NCBI GenBank assembly: GCA_001310555.1
Contig: BAXO01000082.1
Coordinates: forward strand, 1 to 23,199
Reading direction: 5' to 3'
DNA: 23,199 nt
Origin: Bacillus sp. JCM 19058
GTDB lineage: Bacteria; Bacillota; Bacilli; Bacillales_H; Bacillaceae_D
Of the stretch, positions 16,868-23,199 are shown piece after piece. The position numbers and the translations under genes are program-made. Each line of letters begins with the position of its first letter. Position 1 is the first letter of the stretch. Below the pieces are notes generated by a model that saw only the letters and a program-made list of their open reading frames with translations, searched no databases and was not told where the DNA came from.

Positions 16868-16896
16868 TTGTATATTTAATTATTATATTTTATAAT
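16868..16896 (+). promoter_or_regulatory. SigA-type promoter of the NhaC-family gene
   Basis: A perfect -10 TATAAT (16891-16896) lies 17 bp after a weak -35 TTGTAT (16868-16873) in very A/T-rich DNA. Transcription would start near 16903, which rules out the upstream GTG at 16902 and supports the ATG at 16935 as the start of the antiporter. Confidence 0.6.
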
Positions 16897-16934
16897 TATT
16901 CGTGTCGTTATTAAAAGTAGAAAGGAAAATATGG

Positions 16935-18452
16935 ATGGAACATATAGGATTATTGTCGCTACTTCCCCCGCTCATCGCTATTATTATGGCGTTGGTCACA
17001 AAAAATGTCATTATCTCTTTATTTACCGGCCTGTTTACAGGCGTATTGATCCTATCACAGGGTCGACCACTCCAAGCGACAATGGATACAATCGGAAACT
17101 ATTTGTTCACACAGCTAACCGATAGTTACAATGCAGCAGTATTGGTTTTACTAGTGTTCATCGGTGGATTTGTCGCCCTTATGGAAAAATCGGGAGGAGC
17201 GGCAGCTTTCGCAAAGAGTACGATAAAATATATTAACACTAGAGCGAAGGCGCAGCTAGCAGCTTGGTTTGGCGGAATAATCGTTTTCTTTTCCGATTTA
17301 GGTACTCCACTTATTGTTGGACCCGTTTTCGAAAAAAATTTATGACAAAGTGAAGGTTTCCCGTGAGAAATTGGCTTGGATCATTGATTCTACTGCTTCT
17401 CCTGTCGCGGTATTGATCCCGTTTATTGGCTGGGGAGTTTATATCATGGGGTTAATTAAGCAAGAATTTGACAACTTACAGGTGACTGAATCTGAGTTTA
17501 CCGTATTTGTCCAAGCCATTCCGTTTCAATTTTATTCTTTTTTTAGTTATCCTAATGGTACCGCTCGTTGCGTTCACGAAATTGGAATTTGGCGCGATGG
17601 CAAAAGCGGAAAAAAGGGTCCGCGAAACAGGGGCATTGTACTGGAAAGACTCTAAACCGTTAAGAAAGACTGAACAAGTTGAAGATTTAACTTCAAACAG
17701 TAACCCTCTACTAATCTGGTTGCCATTGCTTGTACTATTTGTTACCTTATTCGGTCTATTAGTCACGTTCGGTTTCCCGTTCGAGCCAGTAGCCGGCGGA
17801 GATTTCAGAATTTCGTTAAGCACTGCATACTTATTCGCAAGTGTTATCCTTGTCCTCCTCATGATTGTTTACAAAGTAAAAACGATGACGGAAACGTTTG
17901 AAATTTATTTGTCAGGTATGCAAAAAAATGATGTATGTCGCCGTCATCTTAGTATTGGCGTGGGGATTGGGTACCGTTTTAAGCGATTTGGGAACAGCAG
18001 CTTACATCGTTGAGATCATGGAGGGAAATGTTCCTGGCTTTATAGTGCCGGCAATCCTATTTATTGCGGGAGCCATAATGTCGTTTGCAACAGGAAGCTC
18101 TTGGGGAACTTACGCGATTATGCTTCCATTAGCTATTCCGATGGCGCTAGGCCTGGATGCGCACATGATAGTTTGTATTGGCGCGGTCTTATCAGGTGGA
18201 ATGTTTGGCGATCACTGCTCACCAATTTCAGATACAACTGTTTTATCGTCAACTGGCGCAGGGTGTGACCATATTGATCATGTAAAAACACAATTACCCT
18301 ACTCTTTATTAAATGCCGCGAGCGCACTAGTCGCTTATATCATCGCCGGAATTACAGGAAATGTGATTTCATTACTCATTGCCGTAACGCTTATGTTCGT
18401 GTCTGTCTTTTTTATTTCCAAAATGCAGGCTGCCAAATTAGCGAACCGGTAG
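16935..18452 (+). CDS. NhaC-family Na+/H+ antiporter, three frame breaks
   Basis: This is a multi-helix membrane protein of the NhaC family, exchanging sodium (or coupling an organic acid) for protons. The start at 16935 has AAAGGA eight bases upstream. The N-terminal part LLSLLPPLIAIIMALVTKNV and the C-terminal signature GDHCSPISDTTVLSSTGAG, then CDHIDHVKTQLPYSL, are diagnostic. Three runs must be read one base shorter: A7 at 17332-17338, T7 at 17538-17544 and A7 at 17922-17928. The corrected protein has 504 residues and continuous hydrophobic segments, with one charged cytoplasmic loop near the middle (MAKAEKRVRETGALYWKDSK). It would help keep sodium and pH balance, which fits an alkali- or salt-adapted host. 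It stands alone, with its own promoter and terminator. Confidence 0.88.
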
Positions 18453-18457
18453 CTCTA

Positions 18458-18486
18458 AGCCTCTCGCAATCGGGAGGCTGTTTTTT
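18458..18486 (+). terminator. Terminator of the NhaC-family gene
   Basis: AGCCTC (18458-18463) pairs with GAGGCT (18474-18479), followed by GTTTTTT. It begins 5 bp after the antiporter stop codon. Confidence 0.75.
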
Positions 18487-18529
18487 AAAATCGATTTTTC
18501 TAAATTCTCATTCGTCTTTCCTAGAAAAG

Positions 18530-18980
18530 TTACATTAATTTTTTTTAACTCGAATAACAAAGTGCTTTTTAACGCTTCTAATTCGCGGTTACTCGGTTTC
18601 ACCCGATCCGCGTACATCGTTTCTTTAGACGTCCACCAAACCGGCCATTCCGGATTCGGCTCACTTAACCTTCTAGGAAAAATGTGCCAGTGCATATGAG
18701 CATCACCGTTACCGAGCAACTCGTAGTTTAGTTTGTCTGGCTTAAAAGCATGATAGACAGCTTCCGATACTTTACTCATTTCAACTAAAAATTTTTCTTT
18801 GTCACCGCGGTTTAATTCGTGTAATTCGTGTTTATGTACATTACTAAGAAAAAGCGTATAGCCTTCGAAATATTGATGATCTCCTATTACCACATACCCT
18901 GTTTCAAGCTCGGTTACAAAATATTTGTTCCTCCCTTTCTTAATCAATTCGATTCGCTCACATATTAAACATTCATTCAT
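18530..18980 (-). CDS. HIT-family nucleotide hydrolase/transferase, frame runs on past its likely stop
   Basis: HIT proteins hydrolyse or transfer nucleotides at phosphoramidate- or polyphosphate-type linkages. The active-site triad motif HMHWH is at residues 95-99 within NGDAHMHWHIFPRRL, and CLIC near the start fits the zinc-containing branch. AAGGAGGT lies just before the start at 18980. As written, the frame continues to 18438, through the antiporter terminator and into the antiporter gene. An A8 run on the coding strand at 18539-18546 explains this: with seven A the protein ends ELKKLM at a TAA at 18530-18532, giving 149 residues. The extra tail (NVTFLGKTNENLEKSILKNS and 12 more) is then an artefact. 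The gene is convergent with the antiporter. Confidence 0.85.
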
Positions 18981-19433
18981 GCGTGTACCTCCTTACTCTT
19001 ATGTTATGAAGCTTAAGTATTTTATAATTGATGAAAATCTGACCAAATCAATCGATTCCTCTAACACTAGCCATACAGAAGTCTTATGACGTGGACCATG
19101 TTAGTTTAATAGAAAAAGTTGTCACCTTAGATCTTTCGGCGAACATTTTGCATGTGATAGTAAGAATGCTGGGTACAGCCTATACTTTCCTCCGCGTTCA
19201 CATCCTGTGTGGGAAAACTGAGTAACATAGCCATTTTTTAATTAAAATATCTGATTAAATTATAGTCCATTCATCACTCTGTTTCTTTATAACACTCGGT
19301 ATGCGAATAAAACTATGCAAAAAGAATTATTAAACATGTAAAATGTCTTAAATAAAGTTACCTAGTAGGTTATACTTATTAATAGATATAGAAAATAGGG
19401 TAGTGACCAACACTAAGGGGGAGGACTAAGACT
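18981..19433. other. 453-bp gap upstream of the small AUU-start gene
   Basis: A/T-rich sequence without a supported gene. It must hold the divergent promoters of the HIT gene and the small gene to its right. No repeat or clear operator was seen. Confidence 0.45.
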
Positions 19434-19763
19434 ATTAGCACGCCAAAAAATAAAGACTTTAAGCATTATGTAAACAAAGAAACACTCACACTCCATCATC
19501 TTGGAGAGCCTGATAAATATGAAAAATGGGCAATGGAAATTGACTTTGAATTGAAAGAAAAGCTCCCGGATGGCAAAATGTATGTTCTCAGTAGACCTAA
19601 AAATAACCCAGTCGAAAAGCCTAGTTTTGAGTTACTAGATGAGGCTTATGTGAAGGAAAATTTTGTCGAAATTGACGACATCTATTTATTTATAGCAGTC
19701 GCAATTGAGATGAAAGCTGGAAAGATAGAAAAAGCAAAAAAACTACTTAAAGATATATTGTAA
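19434..19763 (+). CDS. Small protein of unknown function, probably starting at an AUU codon
   Basis: The 109-residue protein is not recognised. It is charged and soluble in appearance, with a C-terminal amphipathic helix (AIEMKAGKIEKAKKLLKDIL) and no signal peptide. An ATG at 19533 gives only 76 residues, but the same frame is open and protein-like upstream (TPKNKDFKHYVNKETLTLHH). No ATG, GTG or TTG occurs in frame between the upstream TGA at 19404 and the ATG at 19533. A strong GGGGGAGG sits nine bases before an ATT at 19434, so translation from AUU is the best reading. It is followed at once by a terminator. A sequencing error at the start codon is the alternative. Confidence 0.6.
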   Translation: MSTPKNKDFKHYVNKETLTLHHLGEPDKYEKWAMEIDFELKEKLPDGKMYVLSRPKNNPVEKPSFELLDEAYVKENFVEIDDIYLFIAVAIEMKAGKIEKAKKLLKDIL

Positions 19764-19769
19764 GGAATC

Positions 19770-19796
19770 CCCGCCAATTACAGCGGGACTTTTTTT
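19770..19796 (+). terminator. Terminator of the small AUU-start gene
   Basis: CCCGC (19770-19774) and GCGGG (19783-19787) form a short GC stem, followed after AC by seven T. It lies 7 bp past the stop codon. Confidence 0.65.
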
Positions 19797-20059
19797 GTTC
19801 GTGTAAAGTTTGGCACACTCCCACGACGTTGTTTGGCCCCTAATTTCCGCAAAAATTTTCAAAGCTCTTGCTTCTATACGTCCTTCACTTTATAACGGAA
19901 GCTATACTTTCCAGCGCATCGTTGTTCGCTTTCGATAAATCCATCACGATGCTTTTGGACACGACTTATTTCTCAGACTCTAAAGTTTTTCTCATCGTTT
20001 CCAAGCTTTATAATATAACGAAGTTTTACAAGACTACTCAAAGTTTGCTATTTATAGAG

Positions 20060-20082
20060 AGAGCCGTTAGGTTAGCGGCTCT
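20060..20082. terminator. Hairpin at the 3' end of the nucleotidyltransferase-fold gene
   Basis: AGAGCCG and CGGCTCT pair around a 9-nt loop, 14 bp past the minus-strand stop at 20096. There is no clear U-tract on either strand, so the terminator role is only likely by position. Confidence 0.4.
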
Positions 20083-20095
20083 TATACCATAATTG

Positions 20096-20683
20096 TTATA
20101 GTGTTATTCCGTTCTTTTTATAAATCCATTCTTTAAATTGATTTAATGATTCAATTTTATGGTTTATAACAGCCTCATAAACATCTACACTGAAAAATAC
20201 TTTACGATACTTAGGATGACTATGCAAATGGCTTTTTATTTCTAATATTGACTTTCTTTTCATATCATCAATTTGCATTTTTAATTCTTTTAATCTTTTT
20301 TTGCTTTTGTTTAATTTCTTCTGAACCTATTGCCCAAATATCAATTTTCCATTGATGTCCAAAAAGATAAGTATGAACTCCCCAGTATAGTCCATTTGGT
20401 AAATGATGAGTTTTCCCAATTAATTCATTCCTAAAACTCATTTTTGACGGGGTTAATCTGATAGAAATATCTTTACCTAATTCAAAAAAAATCTTCATTA
20501 GACATTGTATCCGATTCAAGGTAAATATCTAAATCTCTCCACGTCATCATTTTTAAAAAAATAACTCCCACTAACTTGTGGATTACCCAACTTTTTTAAT
20601 GCATCGTACAATCCTAATGTGTAAAGAATTTCATTTGCCTCGTCCAATATCGTTTCATTTAAAGTTTCTAAGTCTACATCCAA
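20096..20683 (-). CDS. Small nucleotidyltransferase-fold protein, three frame breaks
   Basis: About 194 residues. The pattern GSYFLKMMTWRDLDIYLE fits the nucleotidyltransferase motif hG[GS]-x9-DhD exactly (G39-S40, then D50 and D52), and a third acidic residue is at D114 (WKIDIWAIG). Such proteins transfer a nucleotide to a small molecule, RNA or protein. Three runs must be read one base shorter: A7 at 20555-20561, A8 at 20484-20491 and T7 at 20296-20302. Each correction joins protein-like segments (FFELGKDISIRLTPSKMSFR; RLKELKMQIDDMKRKS). The start is taken as TTG at 20683, preceded by GGGGGTG; no ATG is available in frame. It stands alone, without a HEPN partner, so a classical MNT-HEPN toxin pair is not supported. 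Target unknown. Confidence 0.65.
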
Positions 20684-21258
20684 CCTAACACCCCCATTTT
20701 CAACTTTGCCGATTAGAGCATAAATATTTTAAATAAGGCTTCTACCTTCGCATGGTGGGCATGAATTACCAACAAACCATCCCCTTTTAGTAATCCATTT
20801 TACGGGAAACTAACAAACGAATATTTCTCATGGCACGTGCTCAATGATTTCTGCATCTTCATTTCGCATAATCTTCTGTTAATAATACCTATTTATATTT
20901 TTTCTGTTTTCCATAAATGACCTTCCTTCTGTAATTCGGTATGAATTTCAAGTGATAACTTAGATTCCATCCTGTATGTGATAAACTATTGTCACTACTC
21001 CTCTACTTGAACGATGTCATCTGAGCACTTCGGTTGTTACGTTAATTTTTAATTATTCAAGCATATAAAAGAATTGGATGTTTGCGTGTGTTTTTATGGG
21101 CAAATTGTATGGTAACCCCAACATTTAGTATAGAACCTAAAAAAATCTATCGTTTCCTATCCAAAACCCTAAAATTAAAAAACACCCACAACCGTTGGTG
21201 TATCACCAGTTGCGAGCATCATTTAACATTTTGAAATGTACGTAAATCCACTAGATAA
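20684..21258. other. 575-bp gap before the tRNA cluster
   Basis: No gene is supported. The right end carries the terminator of the tRNA operon (21177-21201); the rest is A/T-rich, without visible repeats. Confidence 0.5.
21177..21201 (-). terminator. Terminator of the rRNA-tRNA operon
   Basis: On the minus strand ACACCAA pairs with TTG...GGTGT (21182-21201), followed by six U (21177-21182). It lies about 58 bp past the last tRNA gene. Confidence 0.75.
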
Positions 21259-21340
21259 TACCGGTGGTCGGGGTCGAACCGACACTCCCGAAGGAACACG
21301 ATTTTGAGTCGTGCGCGTCTGCCAATTCCGCCACACCGGC
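21259..21340 (-). tRNA. tRNA-Leu (CAA)
   Basis: Anticodon loop CTCAAAA on a CACGA/TCGTG stem, with the long variable arm of a class II tRNA. The 3' CCA is not encoded. It is the last tRNA of the cluster. Confidence 0.93.
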
Positions 21341-21350
21341 ATATGAAAGA

Positions 21351-21426
21351 TGGCGCGCCCGAGAGGAGTCGAACCCCTAACCTTTTGATCCGTAGTCAAC
21401 GCTCTATCCAATTGAGCTACGGGCGC
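21351..21426 (-). tRNA. tRNA-Arg (ACG)
   Basis: Anticodon loop CTACGGA, acceptor GCGCCCG/CGGGCGC, encoded CCA. The A at position 34 should be edited to inosine. Its place between two Leu tRNAs differs from the Bacillus subtilis trnD order. Confidence 0.94.
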
Positions 21427-21439
21427 ATATTTGAGCTTA

Positions 21440-21528
21440 TGGTGCCGAGGGCCGGACTTGAACCGGCACGGTAGTTACCTACCGCAGGATTTTAAGTCCT
21501 GTGTGTCTGCCAATTCCACCACCCCGGC
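21440..21528 (-). tRNA. tRNA-Leu (TAA)
   Basis: Anticodon loop CTTAAAA on an AGGA/TCCT stem, long variable arm, encoded CCA. Confidence 0.94.
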
Positions 21529-21540
21529 GAGGAGTAATGA

Positions 21541-21613
21541 TGGAGGCGGCACGGATTTGAACCGGGGAATAAGGGTTTTGCAGACCCTTGCCTTACCACT
21601 TGGCTATGCCGCC
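21541..21613 (-). tRNA. tRNA-Cys (GCA)
   Basis: Anticodon loop CTGCAAA, acceptor GGCGGCA/TGCCGCC, encoded CCA. Confidence 0.94.
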
Positions 21614-21627
21614 ATTGACAAAAATAA

Positions 21628-21699
21628 AGCGGAAGACGGGATTCGAACCCGCGACCCCCACCTTGGCAAGGTGATGTTCTACCACTGAACTACTTCCGC
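21628..21699 (-). tRNA. tRNA-Gly (GCC)
   Basis: Anticodon loop TTGCCAA, acceptor GCGGAAG/CTTCCGC, no encoded CCA. Confidence 0.93.
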
Positions 21700-21703
21700 T
21701 TAT

Positions 21704-21778
21704 TGGCTGGGCTAGCTGGATTCGAACCAACGCATAACGGAGTCAAAGTCCGTTGCCTTACCGCTTGGCTATAGCCCA
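21704..21778 (-). tRNA. tRNA-Gln (TTG)
   Basis: Anticodon loop CTTTGAC, acceptor TGGGCTA/TAGCCCA, encoded CCA. Only 4 bp separate it from tRNA-Gly. Confidence 0.94.
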
Positions 21779-21793
21779 ATCATCTTTTCAAAG

Positions 21794-21867
21794 GGCGGCT
21801 GATGGGAATCGAACCCACGGATGCCGGAACCACAATCCGGTGCGTTAACCACTTCGCCACAACCGCC
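21794..21867 (-). tRNA. tRNA-His (GTG)
   Basis: Anticodon loop TTGTGGT. The extra 5' G opposite the discriminator C, the identity element of tRNA-His, is present. No encoded CCA. Confidence 0.93.
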
Positions 21868-21880
21868 ATAAATTGTTAGA

Positions 21881-21954
21881 TGGCAGGGGCAGTAGGAATC
21901 GAACCCACACTGGAGGTTTTGGAGACCTCTGTTCTACCGTTAAACTATGCCCCT
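21881..21954 (-). tRNA. tRNA-Trp (CCA)
   Basis: Anticodon loop CTCCAAA, acceptor AGGGGCA/TGCCCCT, encoded 3' CCA. Confidence 0.94.
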
Positions 21955-21963
21955 AACTTTAAA

Positions 21964-22048
21964 TGGTGGAGGGGGACGGATTCGAACCGCCGAACCCTAA
22001 GGGAGCGGATTTACAGTCCGCTGCGTTTAGCCACTTCGCTACCCCTCC
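21964..22048 (-). tRNA. tRNA-Tyr (GTA)
   Basis: Anticodon loop CTGTAAA, long variable arm as in bacterial tRNA-Tyr, encoded CCA. Confidence 0.94.
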
Positions 22049-22129
22049 ATAAGGAAACAATACCTATCTTACACATATTTTTCATTTTAGTCAACAAATG
22101 ACTACACTAGATAAAACCTTTTAAAAAAA

Positions 22130-22202
<73 letters not shown>

Positions 22203-22212
22203 GAAAACAAAA

Positions 22213-22288
22213 TGGTGGCTTGGGACGGAATCGAACCGCCGACACATGGATTTTCAGTCCATTGCTCTACCGACTGAGCTACCAAGCC
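22213..22288 (-). tRNA. tRNA-Phe (GAA)
   Basis: Anticodon loop CTGAAAA, acceptor GGCTTGG/CCAAGCC, encoded CCA. Confidence 0.94.
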
Positions 22289-22304
22289 GATTATGTATTT
22301 ATAA

Positions 22305-22381
22305 TGGCGGTCCGGACGGGACTCGAACCCGCGACCTCCTGCGTGACAGGCAGGCATTCTAACCAACTGAACTACCGGACC
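22305..22381 (-). tRNA. tRNA-Asp (GTC)
   Basis: Anticodon loop CTGTCAC, acceptor GGTCCGG/CCGGACC, encoded CCA. Confidence 0.94.
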
Positions 22382-22411
22382 ATTGAGCGCCTCGTTACAA
22401 CAAAAACAATT

Positions 22412-22488
<77 letters not shown>

Positions 22489-22535
22489 CCGTTTTCTGTT
22501 TAACTACCTTTATCGACTATCTCTACTCGTGCCAA

Positions 22536-22611
22536 TGGTGGAGGATGACGGGTTCGAACCGCCGACCCCCTGCTTGTAAGGCAGGTGCTCTCCCAGCTGA
22601 GCTAATCCTCC
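22536..22611 (-). tRNA. tRNA-Val (TAC)
   Basis: Anticodon loop CTTACAA, acceptor GGAGGAT/ATCCTCC, encoded CCA. A 119-bp spacer separates it from tRNA-Glu, the longest in the cluster. Confidence 0.94.
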
Positions 22612-22730
22612 GTAGAAAAGGATGTCTAGGGCACGCTTTGCAAAAAGTATGACAAGACTGCCCGCAAATGCATGTAGCATTCACTGATCACTTCAATAAA
22701 TACATTAGCGACATTTTTATCAAAAATTAG

Positions 22731-22805
22731 TGGTGACCCGTACGGGATTCGAACCCGTGTTACCGCCGTGAAAGGGCGGTGTCTTAACCGCTTGACCAAC
22801 GGGCC
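22731..22805 (-). tRNA. tRNA-Glu (TTC)
   Basis: Anticodon loop CTTTCAC, acceptor GGCCCGT/ACGGGTC, encoded CCA. Confidence 0.94.
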
Positions 22806-22823
22806 CAGTTATATAAATTATTC

Positions 22824-22917
22824 TGGCGGAGAGCGAGGGATTCGAACCCTCGAGACGGCTTTACACCGCCTACACGATTTCCAATCGTGCTCCTTCGGCC
22901 AACTCGGACAGCTCTCC
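22824..22917 (-). tRNA. tRNA-Ser (GGA)
   Basis: Anticodon loop TTGGAAA, long variable arm, acceptor GGAGAGC/GCTCTCC, encoded CCA. Confidence 0.94.
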
Positions 22918-22924
22918 ATACGAA

Positions 22925-22996
22925 CTCCACAGGTAGGATTCGAACCTACGACCGATCGGTTAACAGCCGATTGCTCTACCACTGAGCTACTGTGGA
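22925..22996 (-). tRNA. tRNA-Asn (GTT)
   Basis: Anticodon loop CTGTTAA, acceptor TCCACAG/CTGTGGA, no encoded CCA. It is the first tRNA after 5S rRNA, as in Bacillus subtilis trnD. Confidence 0.93.
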
Positions 22997-23003
22997 ACAA
23001 TGT

Positions 23004-23119
23004 GCCCGGCAACGTCCTACTCTCACAGGAAGAAGCCTCCAACTACCATCGGCGCAGAAGAGCTTAACGACCGTGTTCGGCATGGGAACGGGTGTGACCT
23101 CTTCGCTATCGCCACCGGA
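23004..23119 (-). rRNA. 5S ribosomal RNA
   Basis: A 116-nt block on the minus strand with the conserved 5S segments GGTGGCGATAGCGAAGAGG, CACCCGTTCCCATGCCGAAC and TGTGAGAGTAGGACG, and pairing 5'/3' ends (CCGGTGGCG with CGTTGCCGG). The ends are set by analogy with Bacillus 5S and may be off by one or two bases. Confidence 0.93.
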
Positions 23120-23199
23120 CTGTTATGGATTGGCTTTCTTGGCCAATATAGTTGCAGAGAGAGGATTCTCTCAAAACTAAATCATGCGCCTGCGTTTGC
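23120..23199 (-). other. Part of the 23S-5S rRNA spacer
   Basis: This short stretch upstream of 5S on the minus strand contains GAGAGAATCCTCTCTC, a small inverted repeat of the kind found in processed rRNA spacers. The 3' end of 23S rRNA is not recognisable here and should lie just beyond the window. Confidence 0.5.

Larger units (their letters stand above)
19764..20095. other. 332-bp gap with terminators and no recognised gene
   Basis: Contains the terminator at 19770-19796 and a hairpin at 20060-20082. A 74-codon plus-strand frame (19868-20092) lacks a ribosome binding site and family similarity. Scattered minus-strand frames may be remnants of something, but nothing could be named. Confidence 0.45.

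Noticed and set aside
19868..20092. 74-codon plus-strand frame and possible transposase remnant on the other strand
   Set aside because: No Shine-Dalgarno site, no transposase signature, no terminal inverted repeats or target duplication could be seen.
443..20561. Programmed frameshifting or transcriptional slippage as the reason for the many A/T-run frame breaks
   Set aside because: The breaks affect unrelated genes, always by +1 at runs of 7-8, and several genes need two or three. Biological recoding at this density would be extraordinary. Sequencing error explains it more simply.

Overview
The window looks like a chromosomal segment from a low-GC Gram-positive bacterium of the Bacillaceae. 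Evidence: strong AGGAGG-type ribosome binding sites, a 5S rRNA followed by 17 tRNA genes in nearly the order of the Bacillus subtilis trnD cluster, an NhaC-type sodium/proton antiporter, a CxCGxxGCxE-type ROK regulator and an M55 D-aminopeptidase. An alkaliphilic or salt-tolerant relative of Bacillus is a reasonable guess, but the sequence does not settle the species.

Layout. (1) 1-6.4 kb, all on the minus strand: a ROK regulator (cut by the window edge), an enolase-superfamily epimerase/cycloisomerase, an orphan lipoprotein solute-binding protein without permeases, an M55 D-aminopeptidase and a D-2-hydroxyacid dehydrogenase. This looks like a catabolic locus, with LacI/CcpA-like palindromes in its long gaps. 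(2) 6.4-7.8 kb: mostly non-coding, with the decayed 3' end of a secreted protein gene (F5/8-type-C plus FIVAR-like) and its surviving terminator. (3) 7.8-8.9 kb: a plus-strand SGNH/GDSL hydrolase. (4) 9.2-13.1 kb: an MFS transporter and a HAM1/RdgB-type nucleotide pyrophosphatase on the minus strand, divergent from an SgrR-like regulator, with 58-bp tandem repeats between them. (5) 13.4-15.5 kb: a Tet(M)-like ribosomal-protection GTPase with a possible leader peptide. (6) 15.9-19.0 kb: arylamine N-acetyltransferase (minus), NhaC-family antiporter (plus) and a HIT-family protein (minus). (7) 19.4-20.7 kb: a small unknown protein that may start at AUU, and a small nucleotidyltransferase-fold protein. 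(8) 21.2-23.2 kb: the tRNA cluster, 5S rRNA and part of the 23S-5S spacer, all on the minus strand.

The strongest pattern in the window is how its reading frames break. Seventeen A/T homopolymer runs of 7-8 nt inside recognisable genes are each exactly one base too long for the frame that restores the conserved protein, whereas a 6-nt run I checked is in frame. Six further breaks are single missing bases. The simplest explanation is systematic sequencing or assembly error, so most of these genes are probably intact in the organism. The proteins described here are read across those sites, and each site is stated. The F5/8C-FIVAR remnant is different: it carries a nonsense codon and has no recognisable 5' part, so it looks like real decay.

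No CRISPR array, complete insertion sequence, prophage or obvious new multi-gene system was seen. The most interesting biological candidates are the operator family around the catabolic locus, the leader peptide before the Tet-like GTPase, the 58-bp repeats upstream of the SgrR-like regulator, the AUU-start gene and the orphan nucleotidyltransferase.
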